Below, piece by piece: positions 1 through 10,049 of a stretch of DNA of 64,000 bases. Source of the DNA: Saprospiraceae bacterium (GTDB lineage Bacteria > Bacteroidota > Bacteroidia > Chitinophagales > Saprospiraceae); the NCBI GenBank assembly GCA_016716185.1, contig JADJWV010000002.1:906501-970500 (forward strand), given 5' to 3'. A program made the position numbers and the translations under genes. Positions within the stretch are counted from its first letter, which is position 1. Each line of letters starts with the position of its first letter. The notes under the pieces were generated by a model. That model did not search any database. It was not told the DNA's origin and saw only the letters and a program-made list of their open reading frames with translations.

Positions 1-413
1 TCTTTTGTATATTTAGTTTTGTTATATGCAACATTTTGCATATCTTTTGGTACTTCATTTGCATTGGTTGATGTCATTGGTTGCATATCTTGAATAGAAT
101 AGAACAATTTCGTTTTACCTCGTCTGTCCAGTGAGTAATTTAAAGATTCATGGTTTTGACCGGTTATGTTAATTAAACCACGCTGTGAAAGCGTTTTTAG
201 CGTTTCAGATATAGTTCTTACTGATAGTCCGGTCTTCAAACTGAATTGACTTTGAGATATCCTGTCTCTGGTTTTTCTTTTACCAGTATATCTGTCTATC
301 CAACCAGAAGTTTGTCGGATTATGATAAGAAGTATTTTTAATTCCGATTCAGTTAATTTTGGGAGATATTCATCAAAGAGTATGTTCGGTACTTGAGTTG
401 AACATTTCATCAT
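1..413 (-). CDS. Replication protein O-like winged-helix protein, N-terminal part
   Basis: The reading frame is open from the ATG at 413 to the window edge, giving at least 137 residues. Residues 8-75 resemble the N-terminal winged-helix domain of phage replication protein O and related plasmid initiators: VPNILFDEYLPKLTESELK, then RQTSGW, then a recognition-helix region with LSVRTISETLKTLSQRGL. Such proteins bind an origin and recruit helicase. The start overlaps the last 41 bases of the serine recombinase gene in another frame, so the two are probably co-transcribed. A double ATG (413 and 410) leaves the start uncertain by one codon. The C-terminal part that would separate a replication protein from a plain regulator is outside the window. 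Confidence 0.6.
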   Translation of the reverse strand, partial: MMKCSTQVPNILFDEYLPKLTESELKILLIIIRQTSGWIDRYTGKRKTRDRISQSQFSLKTGLSVRTISETLKTLSQRGLINITGQNHESLNYSLDRRGKTKLFYSIQDMQPMTSTNANEVPKDMQNVAYNKTKYTK

Positions 414-2016
414 AGAGTAATTTTTCTTCATTATCCTGATCATTCTCGACCTGAAGTTCAAAGAATCCCATGATGATATCAAGGAGTTCTTTCATTCTTG
501 CTCTCAATTCCGGGGTATACACAAGCTCTTGCGAAAAGTTGTTGATTTTGTCATTATCTACTGTACATGTTCGAGGTATACCCCGTTCATGTGCACATGA
601 TGAATTATTGAAGCGATTTGCTATGTCATTGAATGGTAAATTCATTGTAATCATTAGCTTTTTTCCATGTACTTGAAGGTTCGAGGTGAACAATTTGATG
701 ATTCTCCTTTTATCGTCAATTATGCTATTTATATACGAATTCTTAAGGCTTTTTATCAGTTCGAGGAAATTTCTGGTTTTTCGGAAAATAATTTCCCTAT
801 GATTGCTAAACTGATCTGATTTCTTGTTTAATAGTTGGATTTCAATCAAGCACTTCTCTTTCTTTTCTTCAAATTGCACCTTATCAATCATACCTTCAAT
901 AAAGGCATCGGCTAACCTATCTAATTTAATGGATATTTGGCTTCTACTAAGCCTTAAAGAGTCTTCAATGCTTTTAGAATCCTGGCTGTAATTTATTTGG
1001 GCTTCCATAAGTAATTCATTTAGTAAGTTGCTTTCAACCGGATGCAATTGAACATCTTCCATAGATTTTAATAGCATTTTTTCAATCATATCTTCACGAA
1101 CACACTTGGTAGGACATTCCTTTGTATGACAACGGTAATAGATGTGTCCTTTAGCAATTTCTCCAATCAATGAGTAATTACATCCTTCGCATTTTAATAA
1201 CCTCCGGAATAGAAAATTGTGTTTGTTTGATTTAGTATTGGTTTTTCCCTTTAGGATGTTTTGCACATCAAAGAAAAGCTTAGGGGAAATAAGGGGAACA
1301 TGGTTGCCTTGGAAAGTTTTACCTTTTACTTTCATTACTCCGGTATAGAATGGATTGTTGAGTATTTTTGAGAGTCCTTGGTAGGTAATATCTTGTCCGA
1401 TTGAATTTTTTAATCCAAACTCTTTCATAATTTCAACCAATTCATTTAGATTGTATTTTCCAGTCGCATATAGCTGAAAAGCCTTTTTAACTAATGGGCT
1501 TTTTACTGGATCGATAGCTTTAATATTCCCTCTGCCAGTATCGAGATATCCGGCAGGAGCCATAAAGGGGTAAATACCTTGCTTTAAACGGCCGTATAGT
1601 CCTTTCATAGCCTCTTCACGAAGATTTCGAATATAATCCGAAGCTATGACTGCTTGAATATCGGCAGCCAATCGACCACCACGTCCTTTCATATCCAGAC
1701 TTTCATGTGCAAAGTGAATTTCATATCCTTGATCAATTAGATCTCCAAGAGAAGCCCAATCCTTAAGATTCCTCGCACTACGGTCTATTTTATGGATAAT
1801 CACACCAGTAGCTTTACCGGACTTCACTAACTTCATCATTTTGTTGAATAACGGTCTGCCTTGTTTGGCTGCCGTTTCCTGTTCTTCAAACCATTCAGTG
1901 ATATTTAGGTTATGCTTTTCCGCATAGCGAATAATCGCTTCCTTTTGTTCTTGAAGCGATACGCCAGTTCCTTGTTTGACGGTTGAAACCCGTATATATC
2001 CATAAACATTTTTCAT
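373..2016 (-). CDS. Large serine recombinase (resolvase/recombinase/zinc ribbon)
   Basis: A 547-residue site-specific recombinase. The N-terminal resolvase domain begins YGYIRVST, placing the nucleophilic serine at residue 11, and contains the conserved KIDRSARN and IASDYIRNLREE regions. A recombinase domain follows (about residues 150-270), then a zinc-ribbon segment with CEGC and YYRCHTKECPTKC (about 280-310), and a coiled-coil C-terminal part. Length and order match large serine integrases that move mobile elements by cutting and rejoining att sites. It lies between a small upstream ORF and a replication-type gene, so it may serve a nested element or act as a resolvase. No att site for it is identified. 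Confidence 0.9.
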   Translation of the reverse strand: MKNVYGYIRVSTVKQGTGVSLQEQKEAIIRYAEKHNLNITEWFEEQETAAKQGRPLFNKMMKLVKSGKATGVIIHKIDRSARNLKDWASLGDLIDQGYEIHFAHESLDMKGRGGRLAADIQAVIASDYIRNLREEAMKGLYGRLKQGIYPFMAPAGYLDTGRGNIKAIDPVKSPLVKKAFQLYATGKYNLNELVEIMKEFGLKNSIGQDITYQGLSKILNNPFYTGVMKVKGKTFQGNHVPLISPKLFFDVQNILKGKTNTKSNKHNFLFRRLLKCEGCNYSLIGEIAKGHIYYRCHTKECPTKCVREDMIEKMLLKSMEDVQLHPVESNLLNELLMEAQINYSQDSKSIEDSLRLSRSQISIKLDRLADAFIEGMIDKVQFEEKKEKCLIEIQLLNKKSDQFSNHREIIFRKTRNFLELIKSLKNSYINSIIDDKRRIIKLFTSNLQVHGKKLMITMNLPFNDIANRFNNSSCAHERGIPRTCTVDNDKINNFSQELVYTPELRARMKELLDIIMGFFELQVENDQDNEEKLLYDEMFNSSTEHTL

Positions 2017-2034
2017 AGTGATATTCTATCATAG

Positions 2035-2211
2035 TTAGTCTGATTTATTAAAGTCGATTGGCTCTTTGCCTTCAACTTCCATTCGATTGCAAATTTCTTT
2101 AACCAACAGCAAGTAGGCTTTGAAATTCTCTTCAGCTAATTGCAGTTCTTCTTCTGTTCTCCCCTTACAAACATCTCGTATGAATAGTGAAAGTTTGGAT
2201 TCATTTTGCAT
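2035..2211 (-). CDS. Small protein (58 aa) upstream of the serine recombinase
   Basis: An ORF of 58 codons starts at the ATG at 2211 and ends 18 bases before the recombinase start, on the same strand. The product is charged and predicted helical, with an EEELQLAEENF segment, and no membrane region. Position and spacing suggest co-transcription with the recombinase and perhaps a role as accessory or directionality factor, but that is inference from location only. The family is not recognised. The coding call rests on its intact frame, compact spacing and amphipathic composition. Confidence 0.5.
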   Translation of the reverse strand: MQNESKLSLFIRDVCKGRTEEELQLAEENFKAYLLLVKEICNRMEVEGKEPIDFNKSD

Positions 2212-2317
2212 ATATCAAGTCTAAAGAAATCAATTCTTAATCGTAGAAGGTAGAAACTGACACAACGGAAATTTATGCCGTCTCCACTGGATATTTATAA
2301 ATGTATATACTCAATCA

Positions 2318-3520
2318 ATGGACAATGAAAACACCCAAAATAAAATAAATCCTGATATTACTTACTTTGGAGAAACAACTTTTAGGAATCAAAGGAGGCG
2401 GTTTGGTATTAAGCAAGCTGACCGGTTGATGCACACTTATATCATTGGTAAAACCGGCACAGGTAAATCCACATTGCTTGAAACAATGATTATGCAGGAC
2501 ATTTATGCCGGCAGAGGATGCTGTCTATTAGACCCTCACGGAGACTTAGTTGAAAAAGTTGTAAGTAAAATACCTGAATCGAGAAAAAATGACTTGATAT
2601 ATTTCAACATTCCTGATCCAAATCTTAACCTTAAATACAATCCATTTAGAAGAGTTTCGATCGAAAAACGCTCATTGGTTGCTTCCGGTATTTTGGATGT
2701 TTTCTCCAAGCTCTGGGATAGCGCGTGGGGTGTTAAATTAGAGCATATATTAAGACACACCATCCTGACTTTACTTGATCAACCGAAAGCAACCGTAGCG
2801 GATATAGTCGAGATACTTTTGAACAAAGACTTTAGGAAAGAAGCATTAAGGTATGTTAAAAGCGATAGCGTGAAAAAATTCTGGAAACGAGAATTCAAAG
2901 AGTATCATAAATACGACCTGCTACCTGTTTTAAATAAAATTGGAGGCATGCTTGTTCATCCTGTTATTAAACGAGTTTTAATTGATAATCCAGAAGAAGT
3001 ATCCCTAAGAAAAGCAATGGACGAAAAGAAAATCGTTTTGGTCAATCTCTCCAAAGGTCATGTAGGGGCTGATGTCTCCCATATCCTTGGAGCCTTGTTT
3101 ATTACCTCAATTGCTTCTGCTTCATTCAGCAGAGTAGATACAGAAGAAGATAAGAGAGTTCCGTTTATGGTCTATGTAGATGAATTCCATAATTTCACTA
3201 CTTTATCTCTAATTGGAATGTTTTCCGAGCTACGTAAGTTTAAAGTTGGAATGACAATGGCTCACCAATATATGGCTCAACTTGATCCTGATATTAAAAG
3301 TGCGGTACTTGGAAATGCCGGAACTGTTATATCATTTAGACTTGGCACTGAAGATGCGATGCAGCTGTCAAAAGAAATGTATCCCGAATTTAATGTGGAG
3401 GATTTTATTAATCTCCCGAATTACAAGATTTATTTAAAACTCATGATTGATGGGAAGCCGAGTAGGGCGTTTAGTGCAATTACCTCCCTGGTATATAGAC
3501 AATATTTATGCTGGCTCTAA
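2318..3520 (+). CDS. T4SS-type DNA-translocation ATPase (HerA/VirD4-like)
   Basis: A 400-residue RecA-fold ATPase of the conjugative-transfer class. Walker A is GKTGTGKS at residues 44-51, followed by LLDPHGDL at 70-77. The Walker B region is FMVYVDEFHNF near residue 285, and a late conserved block ends NLPNYKIYLKLMIDGKPSR. Proteins of this type couple ATP hydrolysis to DNA movement at the conjugation channel. There is no N-terminal membrane segment, unlike classical VirD4. The tail after SAIT looks atypical, and the gene stops 7 bases from the convergent T9SS cargo genes, so the C-terminus may have been altered by cargo insertion. A decayed relative of its 3' end lies at 20758-20919. Confidence 0.8.
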   Translation: MDNENTQNKINPDITYFGETTFRNQRRRFGIKQADRLMHTYIIGKTGTGKSTLLETMIMQDIYAGRGCCLLDPHGDLVEKVVSKIPESRKNDLIYFNIPDPNLNLKYNPFRRVSIEKRSLVASGILDVFSKLWDSAWGVKLEHILRHTILTLLDQPKATVADIVEILLNKDFRKEALRYVKSDSVKKFWKREFKEYHKYDLLPVLNKIGGMLVHPVIKRVLIDNPEEVSLRKAMDEKKIVLVNLSKGHVGADVSHILGALFITSIASASFSRVDTEEDKRVPFMVYVDEFHNFTTLSLIGMFSELRKFKVGMTMAHQYMAQLDPDIKSAVLGNAGTVISFRLGTEDAMQLSKEMYPEFNVEDFINLPNYKIYLKLMIDGKPSRAFSAITSLVYRQYLCWL

Positions 3521-3527
3521 GTTAAAT

Positions 3528-5120
3528 TTAATTATCATTATTAATAATAAACATTTTATTAGATATATGCTTATTTCCATCGTAGATTTTCAAACAATAA
3601 ATGCCACTTTTCAATTTTGAAATGTCAAGTTGGTACCCTTCAGTGTTTAAATAATAATCGATCGCTGACAATATTTTCCTTCCAATCAAATCATACACAT
3701 CTATCTTAAAATAATTTTCAATCACATTATCCAAGTTGATTCTCAACCAATCATTAGCTGGATTTGGATATATTTTAATATCGCTTTTACCTACGTTATC
3801 TACACCAACTTTGTGGGTTAATTTGAAAACATTGGAGTACAACTCACAGTCTATATCAAAACAACCTAAACTGTCTAGAATCATCACAAAAGCATCTTGA
3901 TCAAAATTATCATTTGATCCCAAATAACGTTTATAAGCACCAATAATAATTAGCGACTTATCATTTAGCTCAGCAAAATCATAAAAAGTAAATAAATTAA
4001 TTAGTGAACTATCTGAAAGCTTAAAATATGGTGTTACATAAGTTCTCTGCCATAATAATTCCCCAATTACATTGACTCTACTAAGTCGAAATCCAGGTGC
4101 ATAGTTGGGATATACGACGCGATCCCCAGCATCATCCATGTAAATAATGTCGTTGTTCTTACACTTTAAAATCTTAATTCCAGTCTTGGCATCAATATAA
4201 TTTGGTATTAAAGTATATTTAATAGGATTATTGGCCTTATCTAGATGAATTAAGAATGCATGCCTATAAGCCGAGTCTTTTCCAGGAAAGTTAATTAGGC
4301 TATCAAATCTTGCTGTAACTATGTAACTACTATCATTTCCTGCGCAAGTAAAATGCACCATAGTTGAAAAATTGCATGAGTCACGATCGGAACTGAATAA
4401 ATGTCGACGAAATTCATCAAATGACCCATAATAAGAAATCTTTCCATTTTCATTAAATCTAATTAGAAATGATTTTTCACAAGGGAATATCGATCCTGCA
4501 ACAAAGTATTTATATTTTCCTACAATAGCATATTCATTAGATGAAAACTTAGTCATTTCGACAGGATTGTTTACAAGATAAGTAGAATTATTTTCAAGAC
4601 AAATCTTATCTTCCCATATCAATCCACCACTATAATCAATTTTAAAAATATAAGCCGTATCAATTGGAGGGTTAGACTGAAACTTTGTAGAGTTTATAAT
4701 ATAGCCACTCCCATCATCAATAACTTGATTTCCAAATATATTAGCATCTGGATACTCAAATTTGAATGTATTTTTAATATTTCCCTCAGTATCCATTTCC
4801 CTTAATATTGTTCCATATTTACCTCCTACAATATAGATACCAAAAATCAAATACTCAATTGTAGGTCTTGAGCTTTTATAGAGTTTTCCTGAAAATCCAT
4901 TTTGCTCCCTCTTATAAATTAGTGTGCTATCAAATCCAATTTTATATATGCTATTACACACTGAATCGCACATATTATTAACTATGAAGACATAACCATC
5001 ATCCGTAGGTAATACAGAATAGGCAGAATTCTGTCCTGATTCCTCTAATACACTAAACGATTGAACAAAGGCAGTAGTATCACAAATGAATAAAATTATT
5101 ATTATGACCAACTTCTTCAT
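3528..5120 (-). CDS. T9SS-sorted secreted protein, function unknown
   Basis: A 530-residue protein with an N-terminal signal peptide (KKLVIIIILFICDTTAFVQ). The C-terminal T9SS type A sorting domain begins around KIYPNPANDWLRINL and ends with KIYDGNKHISNKMFIINND. The body is rich in beta-strand-like repeats with Tyr, Asp and Gly and lacks a recognisable catalytic motif; a propeller-like surface protein is possible. Its ATG overlaps the stop of the metalloprotease gene by 4 bases, so the two are translationally coupled. Both run against the surrounding transfer genes, marking them as a cargo operon. Confidence 0.8.
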   Translation of the reverse strand: MKKLVIIIILFICDTTAFVQSFSVLEESGQNSAYSVLPTDDGYVFIVNNMCDSVCNSIYKIGFDSTLIYKREQNGFSGKLYKSSRPTIEYLIFGIYIVGGKYGTILREMDTEGNIKNTFKFEYPDANIFGNQVIDDGSGYIINSTKFQSNPPIDTAYIFKIDYSGGLIWEDKICLENNSTYLVNNPVEMTKFSSNEYAIVGKYKYFVAGSIFPCEKSFLIRFNENGKISYYGSFDEFRRHLFSSDRDSCNFSTMVHFTCAGNDSSYIVTARFDSLINFPGKDSAYRHAFLIHLDKANNPIKYTLIPNYIDAKTGIKILKCKNNDIIYMDDAGDRVVYPNYAPGFRLSRVNVIGELLWQRTYVTPYFKLSDSSLINLFTFYDFAELNDKSLIIIGAYKRYLGSNDNFDQDAFVMILDSLGCFDIDCELYSNVFKLTHKVGVDNVGKSDIKIYPNPANDWLRINLDNVIENYFKIDVYDLIGRKILSAIDYYLNTEGYQLDISKLKSGIYCLKIYDGNKHISNKMFIINNDN

Positions 5121-8100
5121 AACTTAATAATTACATGAGACTTATGTTTAAACATATTACTTTCTAATCTAAATAAATATAGACCTGGTTTAAGCCCGCT
5201 AAGATCTACTTTAACTCTATTATTCAGAATTAAAATATTTTCAAAGTATACACTCTTTCCCGTAACATCGTATACGTTAAATTTAATGTAGTCATCATTA
5301 GAATATCTATCAACATATAAATTAATTTCACTTTCAACTGGATTGTTGAAGAATACTGTAGGCTCTAATCTTATGCCACTTTTTTCAAATCTAGTATATT
5401 GTTGCATTGTATCTCCATTCATACTAGTATCAATGTATCTTTCAAAATATAAGACCAATAGAGCGCGAGCAAAATTCGAAACCCAAGTTGTATCTGTTGC
5501 AACGTCCTCTAATAATAAACTATCTTGTGCAGTTGGAAAATTAGTTGAGGGACTTTGTAAAAAATCTAAGTGTATTTTTTCAATAGTGTAATATTTGTTG
5601 TACTCAATTGCGGAGTTAGCCAACTGTGCCAAAATTGAATCAGCTAATAGATAATTTCCCTTACTAATTTCTAGTCCAGCGATTAGAGTTGTTTTTTCAT
5701 AAACATCTTCGTTGAGTAGAAATGTGCCCAAACTCTCGTAGTCCCCAGTAGAAAAAATGGATTGCAATATTTTCATTTGATACTTGCCACGATAAAATTT
5801 ATTCATTTTATATTCAGATACAAGACCGACATACTCTGGATCATTTGTAGACATATTTTCCAGTTGAGTCTCCTGATTAGCAACTATTACCTTGAAATCT
5901 GTATACTTCTGACTTAGATAAGTAAAGCTAGTATCTTCATCTTGGTATAATGTTCTATCTATTGTATCTGGTATATTATTTTGTGAACAATTAGGTGGTA
6001 TTTCTCTATGAGTGAAAGCATCAATATTACTATGCAATGAATATCCAGCTGTGCATGTAGCATCAGGTTTTGGGGTTAAAAAATGGCAATGTGGAATTGC
6101 TCTTGGATTTGGACTTGGGTTTGGCACCCAATAATTAAACTTAGGTAACCTAGAAAACAATTCAGGACCATCATTGTTGTATGTATGAAAATAATTATTA
6201 TTACTCTCGGATCTGCTACCTTGGTCATCAAACAACGGAACTGGGTTAATATATACGTCATTTCTAGGGTGATTAAAGCAATTTGAAATAAATTGAAACT
6301 CATTATTTCTTCCCCAAGTACGAATACCACTTGACCCATTTGATGAAGAGTAAAAATAATTTGCAAATAATTCTTTAAATCTTGAATAGGTATTAGTTAA
6401 ATCCAATCCATAATTACTGTAACCAACCAAAACATTTCTTTCAATATCAAAACTACTATTACCACTAATTTGAATTCCACGAATTCCTTCATTAAACTGA
6501 CAATCTTTAACATCCAATCCTATTACACCATTTGAATAAATATGTGAAATTCCATTAAAGGTACTCCCACCTTTAGAAAAATTACATTTATTATGAACTT
6601 TAATAGGATCAGACACAAATGAAAAAGTGCTATGTACTTCTAAACCATATTTATTACCATAAAATTTACAATTTTCAATTTCAGGATTTGCATCAATAGA
6701 TCTAATTCCTCTCCGTAAATATCCATCATCTAAATGTTGAGCTTCAAATCTGCAGTTGGTTATTTTTACATTCTTAACATTCCACATGGTAATTCCAGCA
6801 TATCCAGTTGTAGAAGCAAACGCACAATCATTAAATGAACTTGCATTATTTGAAGCAGTAAATGGCATAAAGGCCACCCCTCTTCTATGTTCTAGAAAAT
6901 CTGTTGAGTTAGCTTGTATAATTCCTCCCCAAAAATCAGGTAACAAATAATTTTCATCCTTCCATGTAAATACTCCATCAACTGGCTTAATTAAAGTTGC
7001 AGTGGAAAGATAAACCACACCTGGATCGTCAGCTGCTAGTGTATAATATTTCAAATCACCAGATGGATGTGATTTTCCTGGATTTCCCCACACTTCTATA
7101 CCCCTCCAATAATCAGTTGGGCATAGATTGGAAATAGTTGCCCCAACAACAATAAGTTTTGCTCCTCTTTTCACGACGAATTTAGCATTAGTTTTAATAT
7201 CACAAGTAATCGTCAAAGATGCTGTTGGCTCAATGACAACATTCCGAAATAATTCCTTGTATGAATCCCAAATAACATTACTCCCAGCTGAAATAATTAT
7301 TGGAACTGGATCTGTTTCGCACAACTCGGAATGGTCCAAATATACTCTAATTTTATTTAATCCATTGCGAAATTTTATAAATTGCTTTAATGACATTGAG
7401 CAGGAACACCCATTGTATGTCATAAGATTATTAGAATTCACTGTCTCCTCATCCTTGTTGATATCAGATTCATCCGCAACAACACCTTTGTAAACAATAT
7501 TAGTTATAGGATCTGTATAAGTATGTGATACATGAGATAGCCCCGCAATAATATGCCCAACTTCATGGTTTATAGTCGGTCCTAAAACCACCCCATCACC
7601 CTGACCTTGGAATTCAGCCCAATACCATTGATTATGCACTCGCAAATTGCGTGCTAAATCTCCTTGTTGTGCTTCACCTCCAATACTAAAATTCTTCACA
7701 CCATCTTTCCAATAAAATCTTGATCCCAGAACAAAGATATTCATAACATTTGGATATTTACTAAACAGCGATTCCAGATGCCCTGGGGAGAAATCAGGAT
7801 CACCATCACCTATCGGTTCGTTAATATCATAAGGAGCGTAATTATGAAACCAAATTCCTCCATATATATCAGGTTCCTCACAAATTTGCTGATTTGTATA
7901 AAGTATATACTCAACTCCTAGATCATCTATATGAGGATGATTTGTTCCATCCGGTTTCTTACTAATCATCGGTTGCATCTGTGAAAAACCTGTGTTCATT
8001 TCCTGAATGATTTTATTTGCAGCAAAAATTCCATTTCTTGATGCATTACCTAGTCCATTATCCGTAGGTGTATAATTATTATTCCCATTGATATCTAGAA

Positions 8101-8269
8101 TAAAATGAATATTAACTCTTATTTTCACTCGTGGAAAATCAATTTCTTGATATTTGTCGCAAAACACTGGCGGATTTCTTTGTGTTTGAGCCTGCGCATT
8201 AGATTTTAAAAATATAATGAGCATAAATGACATGAGAATAAACAAACAAGATTGAATTCGACTGTACAT
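5117..8269 (-). CDS. Secreted zinc metalloprotease with beta-helix and T9SS domain
   Basis: A 1050-residue exported protein. Residues 1-28 are a signal peptide ending near AQAQ. The protease part carries HEVGHIIAGLSH at residues 235-246, a metzincin-like zinc site. The spacing to the third histidine is one residue longer than the canonical HExxHxxGxxH; M43 (pappalysin-like) families are the closest fit. Residues of roughly 330-700 contain many short N- and G-rich turns (for example NCRFEAQ, NCKFYGNKYGLEV) typical of right-handed parallel beta-helices. The last 80 residues are a T9SS sorting domain. It is the first gene of a two-gene operon. Substrate unknown; the beta-helix could bind glycans. 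Confidence 0.8.
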   Translation of the reverse strand: MYSRIQSCLFILMSFMLIIFLKSNAQAQTQRNPPVFCDKYQEIDFPRVKIRVNIHFILDINGNNNYTPTDNGLGNASRNGIFAANKIIQEMNTGFSQMQPMISKKPDGTNHPHIDDLGVEYILYTNQQICEEPDIYGGIWFHNYAPYDINEPIGDGDPDFSPGHLESLFSKYPNVMNIFVLGSRFYWKDGVKNFSIGGEAQQGDLARNLRVHNQWYWAEFQGQGDGVVLGPTINHEVGHIIAGLSHVSHTYTDPITNIVYKGVVADESDINKDEETVNSNNLMTYNGCSCSMSLKQFIKFRNGLNKIRVYLDHSELCETDPVPIIISAGSNVIWDSYKELFRNVVIEPTASLTITCDIKTNAKFVVKRGAKLIVVGATISNLCPTDYWRGIEVWGNPGKSHPSGDLKYYTLAADDPGVVYLSTATLIKPVDGVFTWKDENYLLPDFWGGIIQANSTDFLEHRRGVAFMPFTASNNASSFNDCAFASTTGYAGITMWNVKNVKITNCRFEAQHLDDGYLRRGIRSIDANPEIENCKFYGNKYGLEVHSTFSFVSDPIKVHNKCNFSKGGSTFNGISHIYSNGVIGLDVKDCQFNEGIRGIQISGNSSFDIERNVLVGYSNYGLDLTNTYSRFKELFANYFYSSSNGSSGIRTWGRNNEFQFISNCFNHPRNDVYINPVPLFDDQGSRSESNNNYFHTYNNDGPELFSRLPKFNYWVPNPSPNPRAIPHCHFLTPKPDATCTAGYSLHSNIDAFTHREIPPNCSQNNIPDTIDRTLYQDEDTSFTYLSQKYTDFKVIVANQETQLENMSTNDPEYVGLVSEYKMNKFYRGKYQMKILQSIFSTGDYESLGTFLLNEDVYEKTTLIAGLEISKGNYLLADSILAQLANSAIEYNKYYTIEKIHLDFLQSPSTNFPTAQDSLLLEDVATDTTWVSNFARALLVLYFERYIDTSMNGDTMQQYTRFEKSGIRLEPTVFFNNPVESEINLYVDRYSNDDYIKFNVYDVTGKSVYFENILILNNRVKVDLSGLKPGLYLFRLESNMFKHKSHVIIKL

Positions 8270-8601
8270 AACTTGTTTTTTAAAGTGATAAATAACTTAA
8301 AATTAGGCTTTTTTATTCCTAAAATCTTGAAGCAATTAATATTTAAAGATAAAAATAACAAGTCATTTTAAATACTGTTGTCAACTAATCGGTTAAATAT
8401 TTATTTCTTTTATGTATAAAATACAATTCAATTTGCATATAAATATTCATAACGATTGTATATAAAGATTGTTGATATAATTTCAAAGAAAGTTATTGAG
8501 TAAATTAAGTAGTAGAATGTCAATATCTACCGTCTTTGTTTATCTACACCTTTTAAATATACTGGTTTAGAAATTTTCTTTAAAAATCTAAATCAGTAAC
8601 C
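8270..8601. other. AT-rich divergent intergenic region
   Basis: These 332 bases separate the leftward T9SS operon from the rightward radC-like gene and must hold both promoters. The sequence is strongly AT-rich with repeated TATAAA- and AAATAT-like tracts. I see no clear pair of Bacteroidota -33/-7 boxes, no gene and no long repeat. Confidence 0.5.
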
Positions 8602-9081
8602 ATGAAAAATTTAATTGGCGCAAGCCAAATACCTCCGCTATTGCAGGTAGCAGAAGTAAAAGTTATTTACCAATCCAATTTTCCCTTTGTTCATCACCCA
8701 AGTGTTTATAGCTCAAGCGATGCAGAAAAAATATTTCGAATTAATTGGGGTGATGACATTGAATTGGTGGAAGAATTTAATGTGTTGTTTCTTAATAGAG
8801 CTAATTATGTAATGGGAATATTGCGATTAAGTCGTGGTGGATTAGCAGGAACAGTTGCCGATCCACGTATTCTTTTTGCAACAGCACTCAAAGGACTTGC
8901 AGTGGGAATAATTGCCGGACACAATCATCCATCTGGTTCAATTAAGCCAAGTTCTCAAGATATAGAGTTAACTAAAAAGTTAAAAGAGATTGGTAGATTT
9001 CACGAAATAACATTGATAGATCACCTTATTCTTTCTCCACGTTCCGGATTCTATTCCTTCGCTGACGAAGGAATGCTCTAA
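8602..9081 (+). CDS. RadC-like JAB/MPN-domain protein
   Basis: A 159-residue member of the RadC (DUF2466) family, a JAMM-type metalloprotease-like fold of unsettled biochemical function that is common in mobile elements. The metal-binding motif is AGHNHPSGSIKPSSQD, with H107, H109, the SxxD serine region and D120. Element-encoded RadC proteins usually lack the N-terminal helix-hairpin-helix of chromosomal RadC, and this one also lacks it. It is followed 34 bases later by the ArdC-like gene, an arrangement seen in many Bacteroidota transfer elements. A role in establishment or repair after transfer is inferred only. Confidence 0.88.
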   Translation: MKNLIGASQIPPLLQVAEVKVIYQSNFPFVHHPSVYSSSDAEKIFRINWGDDIELVEEFNVLFLNRANYVMGILRLSRGGLAGTVADPRILFATALKGLAVGIIAGHNHPSGSIKPSSQDIELTKKLKEIGRFHEITLIDHLILSPRSGFYSFADEGML

Positions 9082-9115
9082 GTAATTCATTTTTTCACTT
9101 TTAAAATTTATTGTA

Positions 9116-10039
9116 ATGAAAACAACAACTGAACCCAAGGTTCAACAGACTTCTAATACTTCACTTTATGATGAAGTGACGAACAGAATCATCGCCATGA
9201 TTGAAAACGGTGTAGCACCGTGGAGAAAAACATGGAGCACTTATGGCTTAGCTCGAAATTATGTTTCGGGCAGACTTTACACTGGTATCAATTACATACT
9301 GATGAATAATACCGGACATCCCATTCCATACTTTGCAACATTCAATCAAATCAAAGAGTTGGGTGGAACAATTAAGAAAGGAGCAGAAGCTAGTCTTGTC
9401 ATCTACTTCAAAATGTATTACAAGGATAGCGATGACAAGACACTAACTCCTGAAATAGCCAAGGACAGATACCAAAAAGGAGAGGACATTAAAGTATTGA
9501 GGTTCATCCGGTATTACAATGTCTTTAATATTGAAGACATTGAAGGTATTGAGATAGACCAAACCCGGTTTCCTGAGGTAAAACTCTCGGATAATGAGAA
9601 AATAACCCGATGTGAGGAAATCATCATGAATATGTCCAACCCACCGGATTTAAGGCAAATTGACTCAAATAAAGCTTTTTATTCGCCAGAACAGGATTTC
9701 ATCAACCTCCCATCAATTGGACAGTTTGAGACTTCAGAACATTACTATGCAACTTACTTTCACGAGCTGATCCACGCAACTGGTCATGCATCCAGGCTGG
9801 CAAGGGTTGAGGTTATGGACTTTTCCGGATTTGGAACTACACCTTATAGTAAGGAGGAATTAGTAGCCGAAATGGGTGCTTCTATGTTGTGCTCTTTGGT
9901 TCAAATTGACTCAGAACAGGTTAAGGAAAATTCGATCTCATATATGGCCGGGTGGTTAAAAGTCCTGAAAGAAGACCCTAAGTTTATTTTCAGAGTTTCT
10001 GCTGAAGCACAGAAGGCGGTAGAGTTTATATTAAATTGA
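9116..10039 (+). CDS. ArdC-like antirestriction protein (ssDNA-binding plus zincin)
   Basis: A 307-residue protein. The N-terminal domain (about 15-140) matches the ArdC ssDNA-binding domain, with VAPWRKTW and GINYILM segments. The C-terminal zincin-like metallopeptidase domain has HELIHATGH at residues 216-224. In conjugative plasmids ArdC-type proteins protect incoming single-stranded DNA from host restriction; here that role is assigned by family. It is the last gene of a RadC-ArdC unit and is followed 10 bases later by an intrinsic terminator. An intact HExxH suggests the metal site is functional. Confidence 0.85.
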   Translation: MKTTTEPKVQQTSNTSLYDEVTNRIIAMIENGVAPWRKTWSTYGLARNYVSGRLYTGINYILMNNTGHPIPYFATFNQIKELGGTIKKGAEASLVIYFKMYYKDSDDKTLTPEIAKDRYQKGEDIKVLRFIRYYNVFNIEDIEGIEIDQTRFPEVKLSDNEKITRCEEIIMNMSNPPDLRQIDSNKAFYSPEQDFINLPSIGQFETSEHYYATYFHELIHATGHASRLARVEVMDFSGFGTTPYSKEELVAEMGASMLCSLVQIDSEQVKENSISYMAGWLKVLKEDPKFIFRVSAEAQKAVEFILN

Positions 10040-10049
10040 TCATTAATGG

